Below are positions 24,827 to 37,255 of a stretch of DNA of 64,000 bases, piece by piece. Source of the DNA: Agelaius tricolor (taxonomy: Eukaryota > Chordata > Aves > Passeriformes > Icteridae); contig JALJCS010000001.1 of NCBI GenBank assembly GCA_023055355.1, positions 98,255,381 through 98,319,380 of the forward strand. The letters are read 5' to 3'. The translations under genes were made by a program, and so were the position numbers. The notes below the pieces were generated by a model. The model did not search any database. It worked only from the letters and a program-made list of their open reading frames with translations, and was not told the DNA's origin. Positions within the stretch are counted from its first letter, which is position 1, and every line of letters begins with the position of its first letter.

Positions 24827-27636
24827 AGTTCAAATGTGTTGAACCTGTAAGGATGCATAAAAGGGTAAAAAGTGGAACCAGCCTGAATGTGGTAAAAGCA
24901 CAGCTGGTTTTAAAAGGGAAAATCCATCTACAGCCTTCTTGAATAACAGCACAGTGCCTTACATAATGGGGCTTGAATCTCAGTTGTCCCTAGGCACAAC
25001 CACAAACCACTTGATTAATAATTAATCATTAGCAATGTACATGTAAGATTCACTTTATAGCTGCCTGAGTAATTCTGATTTAGTGGAGCAGCACTGGAAA
25101 TAGAGTAAATACTGGAGTACACACTAGCCTAAGGATGCCAGTGAATCTTAGACCAGTGACTGAGCGTAGCAGGTTATTGTCTGAGATGGCATCAAACAGA
25201 CCTGTTAGCTCAGAGGCAGCAGAAAGGCAACCCTGGTATTTTATGTGTTATCAGCTATGGAGTTATTGTCAAATCTACCTTTGAGTGCCTGTTTTTGATG
25301 TGTTAATAATAAATAGTTATTGATTTGGAATTATGATCTTGTATGCTAGATTAGTTAGACCTGGGAATTCTAGACAGCTTGTGTATAATATCTTGAGAGT
25401 GTTTTGGATCAGCACCAAGTGTGGCCTCTTGGAATGTTTCTGTTATTTAGATTTATAGTTGTTCTACAATAATTCTTAATGTGGAAACTGCAAATCTCTG
25501 TAACTCTAAAGCTGGGAATTTAAATTACTTCTGAAAAAGTCCTAGAGGATCTTTCTTCTTACAGGTGTTGAATTAATAGTAACTTGAATGACCAAGAACT
25601 AACTCCTGTACTTCAGGGTTATCTTGCCTGCAAATCAGCCAAAGTAATTGCTGGAACTTAGCAATGTTGCCCTCTCTGGTCCTCACTTTAGATCTTTTAG
25701 GCAGATTTGGTACCAAAGCACTGGATTTTTTATCAAAATCTGTGGCAAGTCTGCTTGTACACAGGTGTAGAACATGCATTTGTCCTTAGCAACTTTTGGT
25801 ACTAGCAATTACTAAATGTGGATCTGCACTACAGTTCAATACCTAAGTTTGCTTTTCAAATAAAGCTCATACAAAATAATATTTACATGAAAGTACGGTA
25901 TAAAATGGTCTTCATAGAACACTAGGAGAAAAAAATAAGAACTGAATTCTGAAGGAGATCTTGTTTTAAAAATGCTATGAGCTTTCCCTCTCATTTGCAA
26001 TATTTATAAATTAGTTGTCAAATGGTTTTTGCTATGTAAATATTGTTTACTCCTTGTCACTGTCACCCTTCAGTTCCTATCACCATGAGCTGAGCACTTA
26101 AAATTGAGCTTTGAAGCTTCTGAATAAATGCTAAAAATGTTTTCCACCCTGGAAAATCCAAGGCTCCCCACTACTAATTAGTGCTGCTAATATGTTTTTG
26201 GCTTTTTTCTTTTTCAAACAGTGCTTGAAAAACATTTGGAAGTGCCTCATATATTTCACCAATCAAAATTATCATGTGTATTATCTTTTTGTATCTTTGA
26301 TCAAAAGCACCATTATATAAATAAAACCAGCACCCATCAAGTAAATTTAATTTAGAAACTAGCTGTAGCAGACACTATAGCAACAAGTAAAGATACAGTT
26401 AGTCTTCACCAGAAAAAATAAAAATAAAACCAAAACCTCTGAGACAATTTTCCTATTCCCCTTTTTCATTCTTATATAAATGTGCTAAAAACGGGAACTA
26501 GATAACTCATTCCTCTGACAAAAAGGATTCTGGACTAATAGAATTGCAGACTTCCTAAAACTGCTCTCTTCCTAATATGCTTCTTCTCCAGCACACTCAT
26601 TTATCCACAACAAGCTCCACTGGCAGGTAGGTATACATCTTGTGGCTTCAATTGTTTCTATTTTATGGTCACAAAAATACTACGTGCCACCTTGAAAAAT
26701 GTGCAGGAACTGAGTCATAAAGTGGGTATACAATGCATAAAGATGTTCTTCAGTGGACTCAGTGATGTTAGTGGTTTGTGCCTGTAATTCAGGAGCAGTC
26801 CCTTGAAGCTCGTGGAGCCTCACAGGACTGATCTTTCAACAGCTTAATACTTTCTAAACTATTTCCACATGGACAAAGCGAGCATAGAAGGCATGCAAAG
26901 CAAGAATTCTCTGTTCATTGCCAATTCATACTCCCTTGCCATGTTTATGAGAAATGGATACGAGGAGCAGAACAGTGGAGAAACAGACCCAGTGTACTTT
27001 TCTGTTTTCTCCTGAAACATGTACCAGCAAAACCCTGGTTAGAAAGAAAAAAATGTTCTGCCTAATAGGAGCTACCAAGGAACACATTGTATGACATGGA
27101 TTATACACACTGAGATATCAGTCAACATGGCAAGAAGCTGAAGCAACATCCACAAATTACAACCTTAATTGCTAAAAATAATTAAACAGATAGGCAGACA
27201 TTTTAAAAATCACACATAGGCATCCAGTAGCCATGGAAAGTGAGTAGGACTTGGTGATGTAAATAATGATGTCATTTATAGTTTTAAATGTTTTACCTAT
27301 TATTTGAAATATCTGTACTCAAGAATTTGAAAAATTCAAATCCTGTTATGCCCAAGGTTGACTGGGATGATCTTCACTACTGCACACAGTAATCTTAATT
27401 TATTCCTTTCTATCACTGTATCTCTACATACTATAATCTGTTTTTAAATCAGTTGGATATTTATTTGTTCCAAGTTTTCCAAAGTATTATGCATCACAGT
27501 TGTCTGTAATCAAGCAAAGTATTGCAATTTTTAAAGGAAAGAAAAAAGAAGATTTTTGGAAAGTAAAGGTAAAAGCAAAAGTTAATTTCATTAACTGCCA
27601 AAAAAGTAAAACCCCAAGTAAATATTCTAAAGTGGG
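24827..27636. other. AT-rich noncoding stretch, no gene seen
   Basis: No gene or named repeat is visible. A perfect 15-nt palindrome GATTAATAATTAATC at 25013-25027 contains TAAT homeodomain-type cores, but such words are common in AT-rich DNA. ORFs at 25573-25779 and 26926-27108 show no motif. Confidence -1.
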
Positions 27637-27687
27637 TTTTTTTGTTGTTGTTGTTGTTGATTTTTGTTGTTGGTTTGGGTTTTTTTC
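27637..27687. repeat. T/G-rich low-complexity tract with (GTT)n
   Basis: A T run is followed by about five GTT units, a second short GTT stretch and 'ggtttgggttttttt'. On the opposite strand it reads as an A/C-rich tract like those elsewhere in the window. ORFs over it on both strands are composed of this low-complexity sequence. Confidence -1.
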
Positions 27688-28485
27688 CCAGCCTGATGAA
27701 AGCTGATTTTTAAGAAAAAGAGACAAAGTTCTGAGCAAATTTTTTCCTTGTATATTTCACAGGAAGAGTGAATATGCTTAAAGAAGAAGGAATTATATAC
27801 AATTTTAAAAAACTATTTGTTTAAATAACTGTCTCAGTGATTGAAGGAACTATGGACAATTTTACATGCTCCCCTGAAAAGACATCAGAGTGTTATACAT
27901 ATAACAGCTGAGTCCAGATAGAGGAACACAGATAATTTACTAAAAAACTGTAAAACCTAAAATCCAGCTTTCCAGTAAACTTTATCATTGCTGAATTAAA
28001 TGTGAATGTCATGATAAATGAATAAAATAGAGCTGCATGGCAACAGCAAAACTAAATGCCTCCCTATTTCTTTGGGAAGAAACCCCGCCAAATTAGACTT
28101 GTCCATATTCATGACCTCTTTTTCCTCCAGCTCTTCATGAATATTCAGTAAACAACTTTTCTTCAATAGAATATTCATGGTTACAAAAAATCTCTGCAAA
28201 CCAGTATATGTAGGAGTATTTGCACTAGTATGCTGGCATATTGAAGAGCTCTTTTATTATTTGCACAATAAACTCATTAACTGATTAAGAACATTCCGTT
28301 CAATTAAAAATAGAGGGGTCCGTCGCCTACTTGGAAAGCTTGGGTCATCCCACCAGAGAGTGCAACTGTGCCACATGCCTTAGGAATCAGTCTAAGAAAT
28401 AATAAATAATGCAAACTAAATGATCGGGGTTAGCACACGATCTAAAACACTTCTGTGGCATCCATCTATCGAGCCACTCAAAGCG
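27688..28485. other. Noncoding stretch left of the CpG island
   Basis: No gene is visible. CpG dinucleotides, scarce elsewhere, begin to appear from about 28315 ('ggggtccgtcgcctac', 'gatcggggttagcacacgat', 'ctatcgagcc', 'aagcgaat'). The CpG-retaining domain may therefore start several hundred bases left of its GC-rich core. Confidence -1.
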
Positions 28486-28563
28486 AATAAAAAAAAGAAA
28501 ACCTACAAAGGAAAAAAAAACCAAAAAACCAACAACAACAACAAAAAAAATACCCCAAACAAA
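28486..28563. repeat. A/C-rich low-complexity tract beside the CpG island
   Basis: Runs of A are separated by CC and by four CAA units, immediately left of the GC-rich block. On the minus strand it is T/G-rich. It resembles the other A/C-rich tracts in the window; its origin is unknown. Confidence -1.
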
Positions 28564-29140
28564 CCGCAACCTGCCCACGGAGGACTCGGGCACAGACAAG
28601 GCTTGGCTCCTTAGGAAGCAGCCGTCACCCGCTCTGCCGCAAAGCTGGAGCCGCGACCACGGGCGGAACCGCAGCGCTCCCGCACCGCAGTGCCCCATCC
28701 ATCCCCGCAGCGCTCCCATCCATCCCTGCATCCTTCCCGCACCGCAGCGCTCCATCCATCCCCGCAGCGCCCCCATCCATCCCCGCAGCGCCCCCATCCA
28801 TCCCCGCAGCGCCCCCATCCATCCCCGCAGCGCCCCATCCATCCCCGCAGCGCTCCCATCCGTCTCTGCATCGTTCCCGCACCGCAGCGCCCCATCCATC
28901 CCCGCAGCGCCCCCATCCATCCCCGCAGCGCCCCCATCCATCCCTGCATCGTTCCCGCACCGCAGCGCTCCCATCCATCCCCGCAGCGCTCCCGCATCGC
29001 TCCCGCAGCCCGGCCGCCGCTAGTCGGAGCCGGGAGATCGCGCACGGCCGCCGCCTGCCCAAGGGCACCGGCTGAGAGTGACCGGCTGCCCCTGGGGGAA
29101 GGCGGCATCCCTCCCTCCCACTGCTCTTGGGGCACTCGTG
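28564..29140. promoter_or_regulatory. CpG island candidate
   Basis: This is an abrupt GC- and CpG-rich block in otherwise AT-rich DNA. CpGs are dense in the non-repetitive flanks (28564-28670 and 29008-29110, with words such as GCCGCGACCACGGGCGGAAC and GAGATCGCGCACGGCCGCCG) as well as in the minisatellite between them. Germline methylation normally erodes CpG in vertebrates, so retention suggests an unmethylated promoter-like element or a recent origin. No TATA box or convincing first exon is visible on either strand. ORFs of 165 to 195 codons here are repeat translations. A promoter of an unannotated transcript is an inference. Confidence -1.
28668..29007. repeat. GC-rich minisatellite, about 21-bp period with longer variant units
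   Basis: The core unit is CCATCCATCCCCGCAGCGCC (20-22 bp), seen about nine times. A longer variant containing TGCATCGTTCCCGCACCGCA begins near 28727, 28866 and 28943, giving a higher-order pattern. Because the period is near 21, several frames stay open on both strands and encode heptad-like repeats such as HPSPQRP (plus) and AAGMDGG (minus). This explains the 165- to 195-codon ORFs at 28387-29187. Each core unit carries two CpGs. I read these ORFs as repeat artefacts and not as proteins. Confidence -1.
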
Positions 29141-32100
29141 GCTGTAACTGTTGGAGAGCACAATCCTGTCTGCTGTTTCATAATTAGAGGGTTATGGCCT
29201 GAGAAAAAACACAACTGGATTTTTTAATACGAGCTAAGTCATCATGCTCTAGTGATTTCTAGATGTTTCTCTTCCTAGCCTCGCTTCAGTTTCAGAACAT
29301 CCTAGTGCTCCAGTGTCACAACTTCACAACTCCAGTGTCACAACTTCAATCTGAGTGACAGCAGGCCTGGTAAGGTTTGGTTTCTGTGTGGAGGCTCTAG
29401 TGGTGTCCTCACTGCAGAATGTGGCCCGCTGCTGTTAATTTAACACTTCGTTAACTTTCAAAGTGTTAATAGGATGACAGCTGATGTTTATGAAGGATAC
29501 TGAAAGGAAACTCAGAACTAAATGTAGTTCTTAGTATGTGCAAAAGGTTTTGTTAATTTATACTGTTCCTTGTTCTCAAAACTCTTACGAGATTTTATGG
29601 AGGTGTTGGAAAAAAAACCCTGTAGCTTAAAAGCCCATATGACCACCAGACAGAGCTGTCTGAGCATAATTGCTCAATAACAATTTTAATACCATTTCTG
29701 AGATAAAATCTGTAGTCATAAAAATGAAAGCTGGATTTCAGGTGCCTTGTTCTAATCAAGTATTTTAGAAATTTAATTTACTAACTGCAGCACTTTATGT
29801 TAGCATGTTTGTGAGAAATATTACCTTACATTCATATTCAATTATTTACCTCATTATTATGGTTGCCGGCAATAAAAAATTGTTTAAAAGTAATAATGAA
29901 AGAGAAAAACTTCCAATTTTCATGTGCATATGGCTAGTAAGGAAGAGCTTTATATTGTTATTGTTATTATTGTTATAACTATTATTACTATTATTTGAGA
30001 TTCTCTTAAATGTTAAAGAATGAACAGAACTGGGGATGAATTAAGGAATAACAGAGCTAGAAAGATGTCAGAAGACACAAATTCAGTACAAAGGATGTGT
30101 TGAAATGGAGCTGTTGAGATTAGAAAAGAAAGCTGTCACAGTCTCTGATAGTTTTTCCCTGAGAGAAAATCAGACACCTGTGGTGAGAATACTTTCACTG
30201 TTACCTTGTACTCCTGAAACACAGTACTGCTATCACTAGTATGAGACCATAAGTTTTGTGCTGAGTTTACAAGGCCTTGGTCTTGCCCTGTCTGAACTCT
30301 TCTTGACTTGCCTGAAGCTGAGTTTTTTCCTACATTTTTTTTTTTTTTTGGTAGGAGGAGGATACATCAGGAGCCTACAGCAAATGACAAGTTACTCCCC
30401 TTTACACAGACACCCTGCTGAAGGTACTGGCCCTAAGATGCAGGAGATGAGTGGAAGGATGAACATAATGCCAGGAAAAGGCAGCAGTGAAAAGGAAACT
30501 GGCAACAGTGCATTTAACAATTTAAACTAGATTATTTTTCAGACTCTCTCTCTGTATAGAAGATTTTTTTTTCCCGTAATGGTGTTAGGGAGACACTAGC
30601 TGATTGTGTTACAAGAAGGATAAGCACAAAAAATAAAGTCTAGTCAAGCAGGCAACATTGAAATTTTTTGAGAAGTTTCAAAAACTGGGAAGTGGTGGGA
30701 AGAAAGGAGGCATACAGAATCGAAAGCACCATTAGAAGTTCTCCATTTAAAAGACATTTAAAAATAAGTCAGCAATATATTAGCAGTAAAGAAAAAGAAC
30801 TGTCCATAAGGATTACTTAAAAAATTATCTTGAAAATTACTAAAATATCACAGTGACTGAAATGTTTGCATTGTTATGGTCTCAGGGTGTCTTAAACATT
30901 TCTTGTTTAACAGAAATGCCTACAGTAGATTTCCACTGAGCTGCAACTACTGCTTGTCCTGAAAAAGGACAAGGTGTTACGAAATTGTTGGTGAAAATGG
31001 ATCTCTTACTCATGTCCTCAAGGGTCAGGAGTGAAATAGACTTTTTCTTCTAGAGCTCCCTGTAGCTGTGAAAAATTCAGTCCACAGTTCTTGCTTTGCC
31101 TGTTGACAATTGGGAATTTGAAGACCACACAAGCTGAATCTGCCATATTGCTCACTAGGTCTAATACAGGGCTGTGGTCTCACTTGTCACTTCCAGGTGT
31201 CTTTTTGGATAAAACTGCATCTAAAGCAACTAAGGAAAGGAACAAGTGGGATGAAAACAGTTACCCCACGACAGTAAAATTCTTATAAGGGTACTACCAA
31301 GATACAAATGTGTTAGTTAATGCTACACCAGGGCTTGCAGCTGCCAGGATTTATTGGAGGCTATCCTAATCGAGCAGAAAGGGCCAAGGCATGGGATCAA
31401 GAACTGTCCTGTAGGCCAGGCAGTGCTTGACATATCTTTGACCACTGTTTGATCGTGCAATCCCAGTCCCCTCCTGGGCAGGGCTGTAAGAATAACAGGG
31501 GTGTCAAGGGGAAACCAGGCGCCAGCTGCAGAATTTTACTTCAGTTAATCAATTGCTAACCAACACAAATTGCTGACTGCTCTTCTAAGTACTGGGAAAG
31601 AGAAGACCAGAGACAACTAAGCAAACACATAAACATCTATCCTCCCCCCTCCACAAACTCTGCTTGCTGTATTTTCTTCACCAGGTACATCCAGTTCTCC
31701 AAAATTTCACTGGAGAGGGGACAGACAGTGGGGAAGCTGAGCTGATATGCATGTAGTTTACTGCTGCTCTAATTGGAATATTTTACTACTGCTCTTTGGC
31801 CTGTGGCTCCCTCTCACATACACCTGAACAGGGCCACAAGCTCCTCAGTCTCAATGGTTGTTTGATGCTCAATGGGATTTCCTAATGCTTTTTCCATTGG
31901 TGCACATTTAGAAGGGAAGAGCACTTAGCCAAGGAATGAAAACTCTCGTGCCACATTCCCTCAGGGTCAGAGCAGACCTTGATCTTCAGAGTTTACTAAT
32001 ACAGACACAGTCACAGTGACTGGCTTCTGTATTCTAAATACTTTGCATACTGTAAAATCACTTGCTACTTAAATTTACATCAGCTGCAAAGGCTTATGTA

Positions 32101-33469
32101 ATGGGTTTAAAACATGAGTATTTTCCCTCTTCCAGGCATGCCCGAGGAGTTGGGTCACTGCTATGAAAATAAATATTTCTATATACATATAAATACACAT
32201 ATTATATAAGAAGAATCAAGCGTCTTGGAAGCATTCATTAAGTGTTGAGACAGCTGGGCACCGATCAAGAAAACAACCATCCCAGGCAGATGTCTGACAA
32301 TCAGCCTTCTTTTGGGGCGTGACACAAGGATCCTTCCTCCTTGCTTCTGTTATTCAATACACACATGAAATAGGCTGCTTAGGTGGTATGGGCTGCTCTC
32401 TCATATACAGCTTAACCCTGATTCATAAACACTGCCTCATAGCTCTGAGTAAATTAAAGCTGAAATAGATCTTTGTTTATATTTTAGTGTTTCCTTTATG
32501 ACTCGTTCAGATTTTTATTTCTGTACAAAGTGATGTGAGACCAAATAAAATAAAACTGTCAAAGGTAACACCCCTAGGGTGATGTTCAGTGTCATAATGA
32601 TGACTTGTATTTATTTTTCCCAAGATTAAAATAAAAAACCCTAATTGTTTCAGCCCTAACAAACAAAATGCCCAGATATTTCAGTGAAGAGTTCAAGACT
32701 ACAAATTATGAAATATTTTTCTTCTCTTACCCCCATTGCTGATGATACTTAAGAATGCATTGCTATACATAATAGTACATTCACTCGGTCTCCTGCACTG
32801 TACAGTACTAGGTCTTGACCTTCATGTTGCAGAAAATTTCAGTACTTTTGCTTTGTATTCCCCTATTATTTTTATTTTAATTTTTACTTCTCCAGGGACT
32901 ACCATCCTGTAAAGTTTTTTTTCAAACATTTTTTTAACAAGTGGTAAATAATTGTTCTTTTCTCATTATAAAGATCCTTTTGAAGTTTTCAGTTATAACT
33001 GTTTCATGTTTTATGACTTTGATTCCTTTTACTTATCCTCTTAATTTTTCGTTATTAGAAAATTGGTTTTATCAAACATTCAATAAAAAATATTCTTTCA
33101 GATTTAATGAAATGCCAGTAATTAAGTTTATGTTTTTGGTATTCTAAAAGCCCACTCTACCTTCCCAGACTTCTGGAGCATACAGAATGACTCATTTGTG
33201 TATGGTTTTTCTCACCTTATTAACTATTCAACAGACCTGACAGTTATTGTGAGATTTCCATTTTTTATTTAATACAGTAAGTCAGAAATGTATGTGTTTG
33301 TTCCTGGTGTAAGAACTGTAGTAGTTTATTTTTTTTCCTTGATGTGTATAGCCAAAGAATCTATCAAGTGAAAAATGTAAGTCACATATCTACTTAGAGA
33401 AAAATAGAACACAGTTATAAAAAGCAACTCAAAAAGTAATTTTTCTATCTATCCTAGTGACCTAAATAA
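29141..33469. other. Noncoding stretch, no gene seen
   Basis: No gene is supported. Local structure includes a 22-bp-period duplication (TCCAGTGTCACAACTTCA twice) at 29309-29348, the inverted repeat TTAACACTT/AAGTGTTAA at 29440-29469, and an ATT-rich simple stretch at 29954-29996. A slightly less AT-rich segment at 31320-31560 matches nothing I know. ORFs at 30258-30530 and 31091-31288 have no motif. Confidence -1.
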
Positions 33470-34165
33470 TTCCTGACAGGTATTTGTCTAACCTTTTCTT
33501 AAAAGCATCCAGTAACAGAAATTCTACATCACTGCACTCCATTGAAAACCCGATCAGTCTTTCCTTTAGAATGGTTTTCCCAGTGTCCCATGCTGCCCTT
33601 GAAGCCTGTTATTTGAGAGCAATATATCTCTTTTCTCATCATAGCATCTATTTACTTATTCAAAGACTACTATGATATCTTCTCCCCTTTTTTTCCCAAG
33701 GCTTAACAACCTCAAATGCCTTCCTCAGCAGCCATAATTTACCAGACCTATGGCCAGTTCCATTGCTTTTCTCTGGACTCTGTAATTGCTTTATGTCTTT
33801 CCTGAAGCTTGATGGAGTACTTGAGCTGAAACCTTACTTCTGCATTAAGCAGGATAGAAGAATTACTCCTACAGGTTATATTCCTGTTGACAAATCCCAG
33901 TAGGATATTTGCCTTGTTTGCAGCAGCTTAATAACGTTGAGTCACACAGAATTTGCCATCCACTCTGAATCCAAGATATTTTTCTGCAGAACTTCTACCT
34001 ACATAGTTGTTTGCTTTCTGCACTAAATAGATGATGAGTCCCGCAAACATGCAGAACTTTACATTCCTCTTAGCAGAACTGTATCCACCACATCTGTAAG
34101 ATTTATTGACAAGACATATACACTTCTGAATCCAGTGTTTACAGATGCTCATTGGGGAGCAATAA
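33470..34165 (-). mobile_element. Ancient CR1/L3-like LINE copy, minus orientation
   Basis: The order of landmarks follows the reverse complement of old amniote CR1/L3-type elements: 'tctaaccttttcttaaaagc' with 'atccagtaacagaaattcta'; 'ttgcttttctctggactctg'; 'ctttcctgaagcttgatgga'; 'ggatagaagaattactcc'; 'aatcccagtaggatatttgc'; 'gcagcagcttaataacgttg' with 'agtcac'; 'tccaagatatttttctgcag'; and 'catgcagaactttacattcc'. Divergence is heavy, well beyond the other CR1 copies here, suggesting insertion long before the younger fragments. ORFs at 33484-33675 and 33928-34173 are decayed element sequence. Boundaries are approximate. Confidence -1.
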
Positions 34166-35510
34166 CAAAACATTATAATAAAATCCTATCATGGAAGCCC
34201 AGCTTTCAATTTCATTGCTTATGCTGATACCAATGAAGTTTTCAGCTACTGAAAGAATAAAAAAAAAGAAAATCAGTTAATATATCTGGAAGGGAACACC
34301 ATTAAGGTTAGAAGGCTCAGTGTCAAGATTTTTTTTCTTTTTATTTCACAAAAAATTGCTTTAGTGACAGCCTAGGGCAGCTAAGTCTTCTTATTCATCT
34401 CCAGAAAAATTCTGCCTGAACAGTGGGAGCATACACTTCTCCACTAATGTGTTTCAAATCTTGACCCTGGAGAAACAACTCCTTGTACTATGAAGTCAAT
34501 TCATTTTCCATATGCACTCAGCTCCTGGTCAGTCTGTCAGGACTGCCTAGGGCAAGGATTTTGGAATATGGACAATGGTTCTGTAAGGACCATGTTAAAT
34601 GAAGAAGATTACACATTTTTAGGGCTGATGTGCACAGAAACCTTGCACTATTTTAACCATACTGATGCAGTTGAACTATTGTGACATTTTAGTATGGACT
34701 CACTATATTTTTACCATCAGTACAGCCAAAATGCAAGGCAGCAGGGGCACTCTTGATTTAATCCTACATTATTATGTTGCATATTTGCATGGTAAATTCA
34801 GTTTAAGGGGTTTTGACTCCTCTGCCTCTGTGAATTCCTCCAGCCCTGCCCTGCACCCCTTTTCACTTCCCCACCCTCCTTTACCATGATGTAACGTTTT
34901 TGGGACTGCATTGCAAAGTACATCAGTGCTAAAATTAGAGGAGTTAATTGCACCAGGTTTTGGAGGGCTCCACTGCTCGTATTTGCAGCCCAGCCATGCA
35001 AGAGTTGCCAAGAAAAAACTGAAAGGGGGTAACTTGGAATGCCTGGTGAGAAAACATGGGTAAAAGAGGCAAGCAGTAATAACCTTTTGAAACCCATTCC
35101 CTCCTGCAAAACTTTTAATATCATGCTGCTGACTGACTCCCTAATCCACCTGTTAAACTGCACAGCTGGGGGGATGGAAATCAGGATCAAAGTTTTACTT
35201 CAATGAATAGTTAATTGTGCAAGAAGAAACAGCAATAAAAATGACAGGAACTGAGAAAAGATGACCCCCACAGAATTGAATAGTTTAGCTGCCTGGTGGC
35301 TGCAAGCCTGTTTGAAATCACACCAGTGAACCATTTGAAAACTGCCATCTTTTACCACTGGGTACAACAGTTAGGAACTATCTCTTTCCCAGGAAAGATG
35401 TGATCTGGCTTTCATGCATAATCCAAAAGCCCTGAGCAGAGTCACATGCCTTACTCTGACCTTCAAAGGGCAGAGTTTATCCCCACTTCCTTTCATGGTG
35501 TTTTCTATAG
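34166..35510. other. Noncoding stretch, no gene seen
   Basis: No gene is supported. A 130-codon minus ORF at 34798-35190 is among the longer frames in the window but has no domain or signal I recognise, and it overlaps other ORFs on both strands. Confidence -1.
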
Positions 35511-35662
35511 AGTGGTTCAATCAGCTCCTTACTCAGAAATACGTTGAGTTTCATCAGGCCCATTGTCAGTATCTGGCTTTACTGCAGAGGCTGACAGTGC
35601 TGTGTGAAGATATCAAAGTCCATTTTAAATGCTTCCTACTGCAGGGAGCCTATATTCTCAAG
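35511..35662 (+). other. Exon-like open segment, very low confidence
   Basis: The segment is preceded by a fair acceptor (TTTTCTATAG, 35501-35510) and followed by GTACAT (35663-35668). One frame is open for all 50 codons, including WFNQLLTQKYVEFHQ near the start and LLQGAYILK at the end. The composition looks more protein-like than most frames here. I recognise no family, and frames of this length flanked by AG and GT arise by chance. Not called as a gene. Confidence -1.
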
Positions 35663-37207
35663 GTACATTAGTCTGCACAACATGCTGTACAGTGGACTGT
35701 TTCAGTGCCTAAGCTAGCTATTTCTACACTGGAAATCTGAAGGACAAAACCATAACATAAACATACCTTTCCCCAGGTGCCTCTCCCCTGCGAGGCATTG
35801 AGCAGGGACTCTGGATATCTAATTCAGTTGAAATGATCTGATTCTTTTAACCAGTGGGATAGCTAAGAATGTAAAATTACACCAACTTTCTTGCACAATT
35901 AAACTTTCTTTTTCTGGAACATGGGAGTATTTAAGAATTTAAGTCCTATGCTTTTCAATAAGATTTAGCATCCTAGAATTTAAATAAATAAGATTTAACA
36001 TCCTAGATACCTAAAGATAGATGGTGAATTTCTACTGAACAAGTGAGAGACTAATGCTCTAACAGAGCTATACCTCTGAGATCTGGGTTTTATAGATGAC
36101 ATTGAAATAAGGGCATAGGCATCTAAAGTGGGACATAACCAGGATTTAGGAACTGAAATACAAAACACAGATGCCTGAAATATCTAATTTGCTGCTGCCT
36201 ACTCATGTCTGAAACCTGCAGAGCTCTATGTTTCCCAAATCAAAGCTCTCATGGCACCTGAAGTTCTACTTTGGAATTTACTAAAAAGTGAAGCACTGAT
36301 CTTAGACTAAGTCCTATCAGGCCTCACAAAATAGATTATTCTCTACCATGTTTGCAGAAAGGCCTCAATCACTTAAACTCTACCAGAGCAGACCTATTGT
36401 ACTCTGTTTTTCTAATGAAACTGATATGCAGAGTGGGATTTGAAGAGTTAAAGCACTCAGTCATAATACAGGTTACAGAAGCTTTCCTTCCCACACCTGT
36501 CAGAGGGAATTTTAACTGTTACCTTCTATAAAAGCATTTTACACAACAGTCATACATTAATGGGTGGTCGGGATGGGAGGTGGGGAGAGAAAAAGAAGGA
36601 ATCATCCCATTACTGCTGAGGCTATTCCGCTTTGCATATATATGGTAAGTTGTGAGTCCAGAACACATGAAATATGACCATAACTCTTAAACAGTGGCTT
36701 AAAAACCAGATCTTGCAAAACAGGAAAATACCAAAATATTTAGATGAGGGAAGTGAAGCTCTCCTGTATCCCAAGGTAGCCTGTAACCACTACAACACTC
36801 CATACACTACTGAAATCATCTACATTCAGCTTTGTGTGTAAAATTTATTTTACAGTTACAGATTGGTTTTAATAAGTAGTTCAATAATCATTAAGAAAAT
36901 ATTAATTCTGTGAGTATGGGCTCCATGGCTTCCTATAATAAAAGAGTCTGTTATTTTCCAAGACAAAAGGCATAGCTTTAAAGCAATCTGGACAGTAATT
37001 AAAAATACTTTAAAAGTTACAAAAAAGTCCCACTTCCTGCCCTCATTTTCCTGGTGCCTTCACCTCCTGTTGTGCTCCCATCCACAGTTCCCAGTGGAGT
37101 TACCAGGACTGAGTGTGCTCTGCACAGAGGGTGAGGAATTAAAGGACTGGTGAGAGGGCACCTTCTCCCTTTCAGTGATATCTGGGCAATAGTAGGAAAT
37201 CCCAGTT
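35663..37207. other. Noncoding stretch, no gene seen
   Basis: No gene is visible. A 30-bp-period duplication (AATAAGATTTAGCATCCTAGA with a near-identical copy) lies at 35957-36007. The surrounding 'cctaaa' and 'ggcatctaaag' words vaguely recall dispersed old amniote repeats but are not assignable. Confidence -1.
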
Positions 37208-37255
37208 TTATTTTATTATTTTATTTTATTAATTGTGTGCTCAAGCACACAATTA
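37208..37255. repeat. TTTTA tract joined to a 26-nt palindrome
   Basis: Short TTTTA/TTA repeats (37208-37229) run directly into a perfect inverted repeat with 12-bp arms, TAATTGTGTGCT and AGCACACAATTA, around a 2-nt centre (37230-37255). The junction could extrude as a hairpin. No function is inferred. Confidence -1.

Noticed and set aside
28668..29007. CRISPR-like array
   Set aside because: Units are contiguous with no unique spacers, and the context is a vertebrate genome.
28387..29187. 165- to 195-codon ORFs as repeat-rich proteins
   Set aside because: Long frames are open on both strands because the minisatellite period is near 21 bp; the repeated peptides follow directly from the DNA repeat.
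34798..35190. 130-codon minus ORF
   Set aside because: There is no recognisable domain, it has overlapping frames on both strands, and no splice or promoter context supports it.
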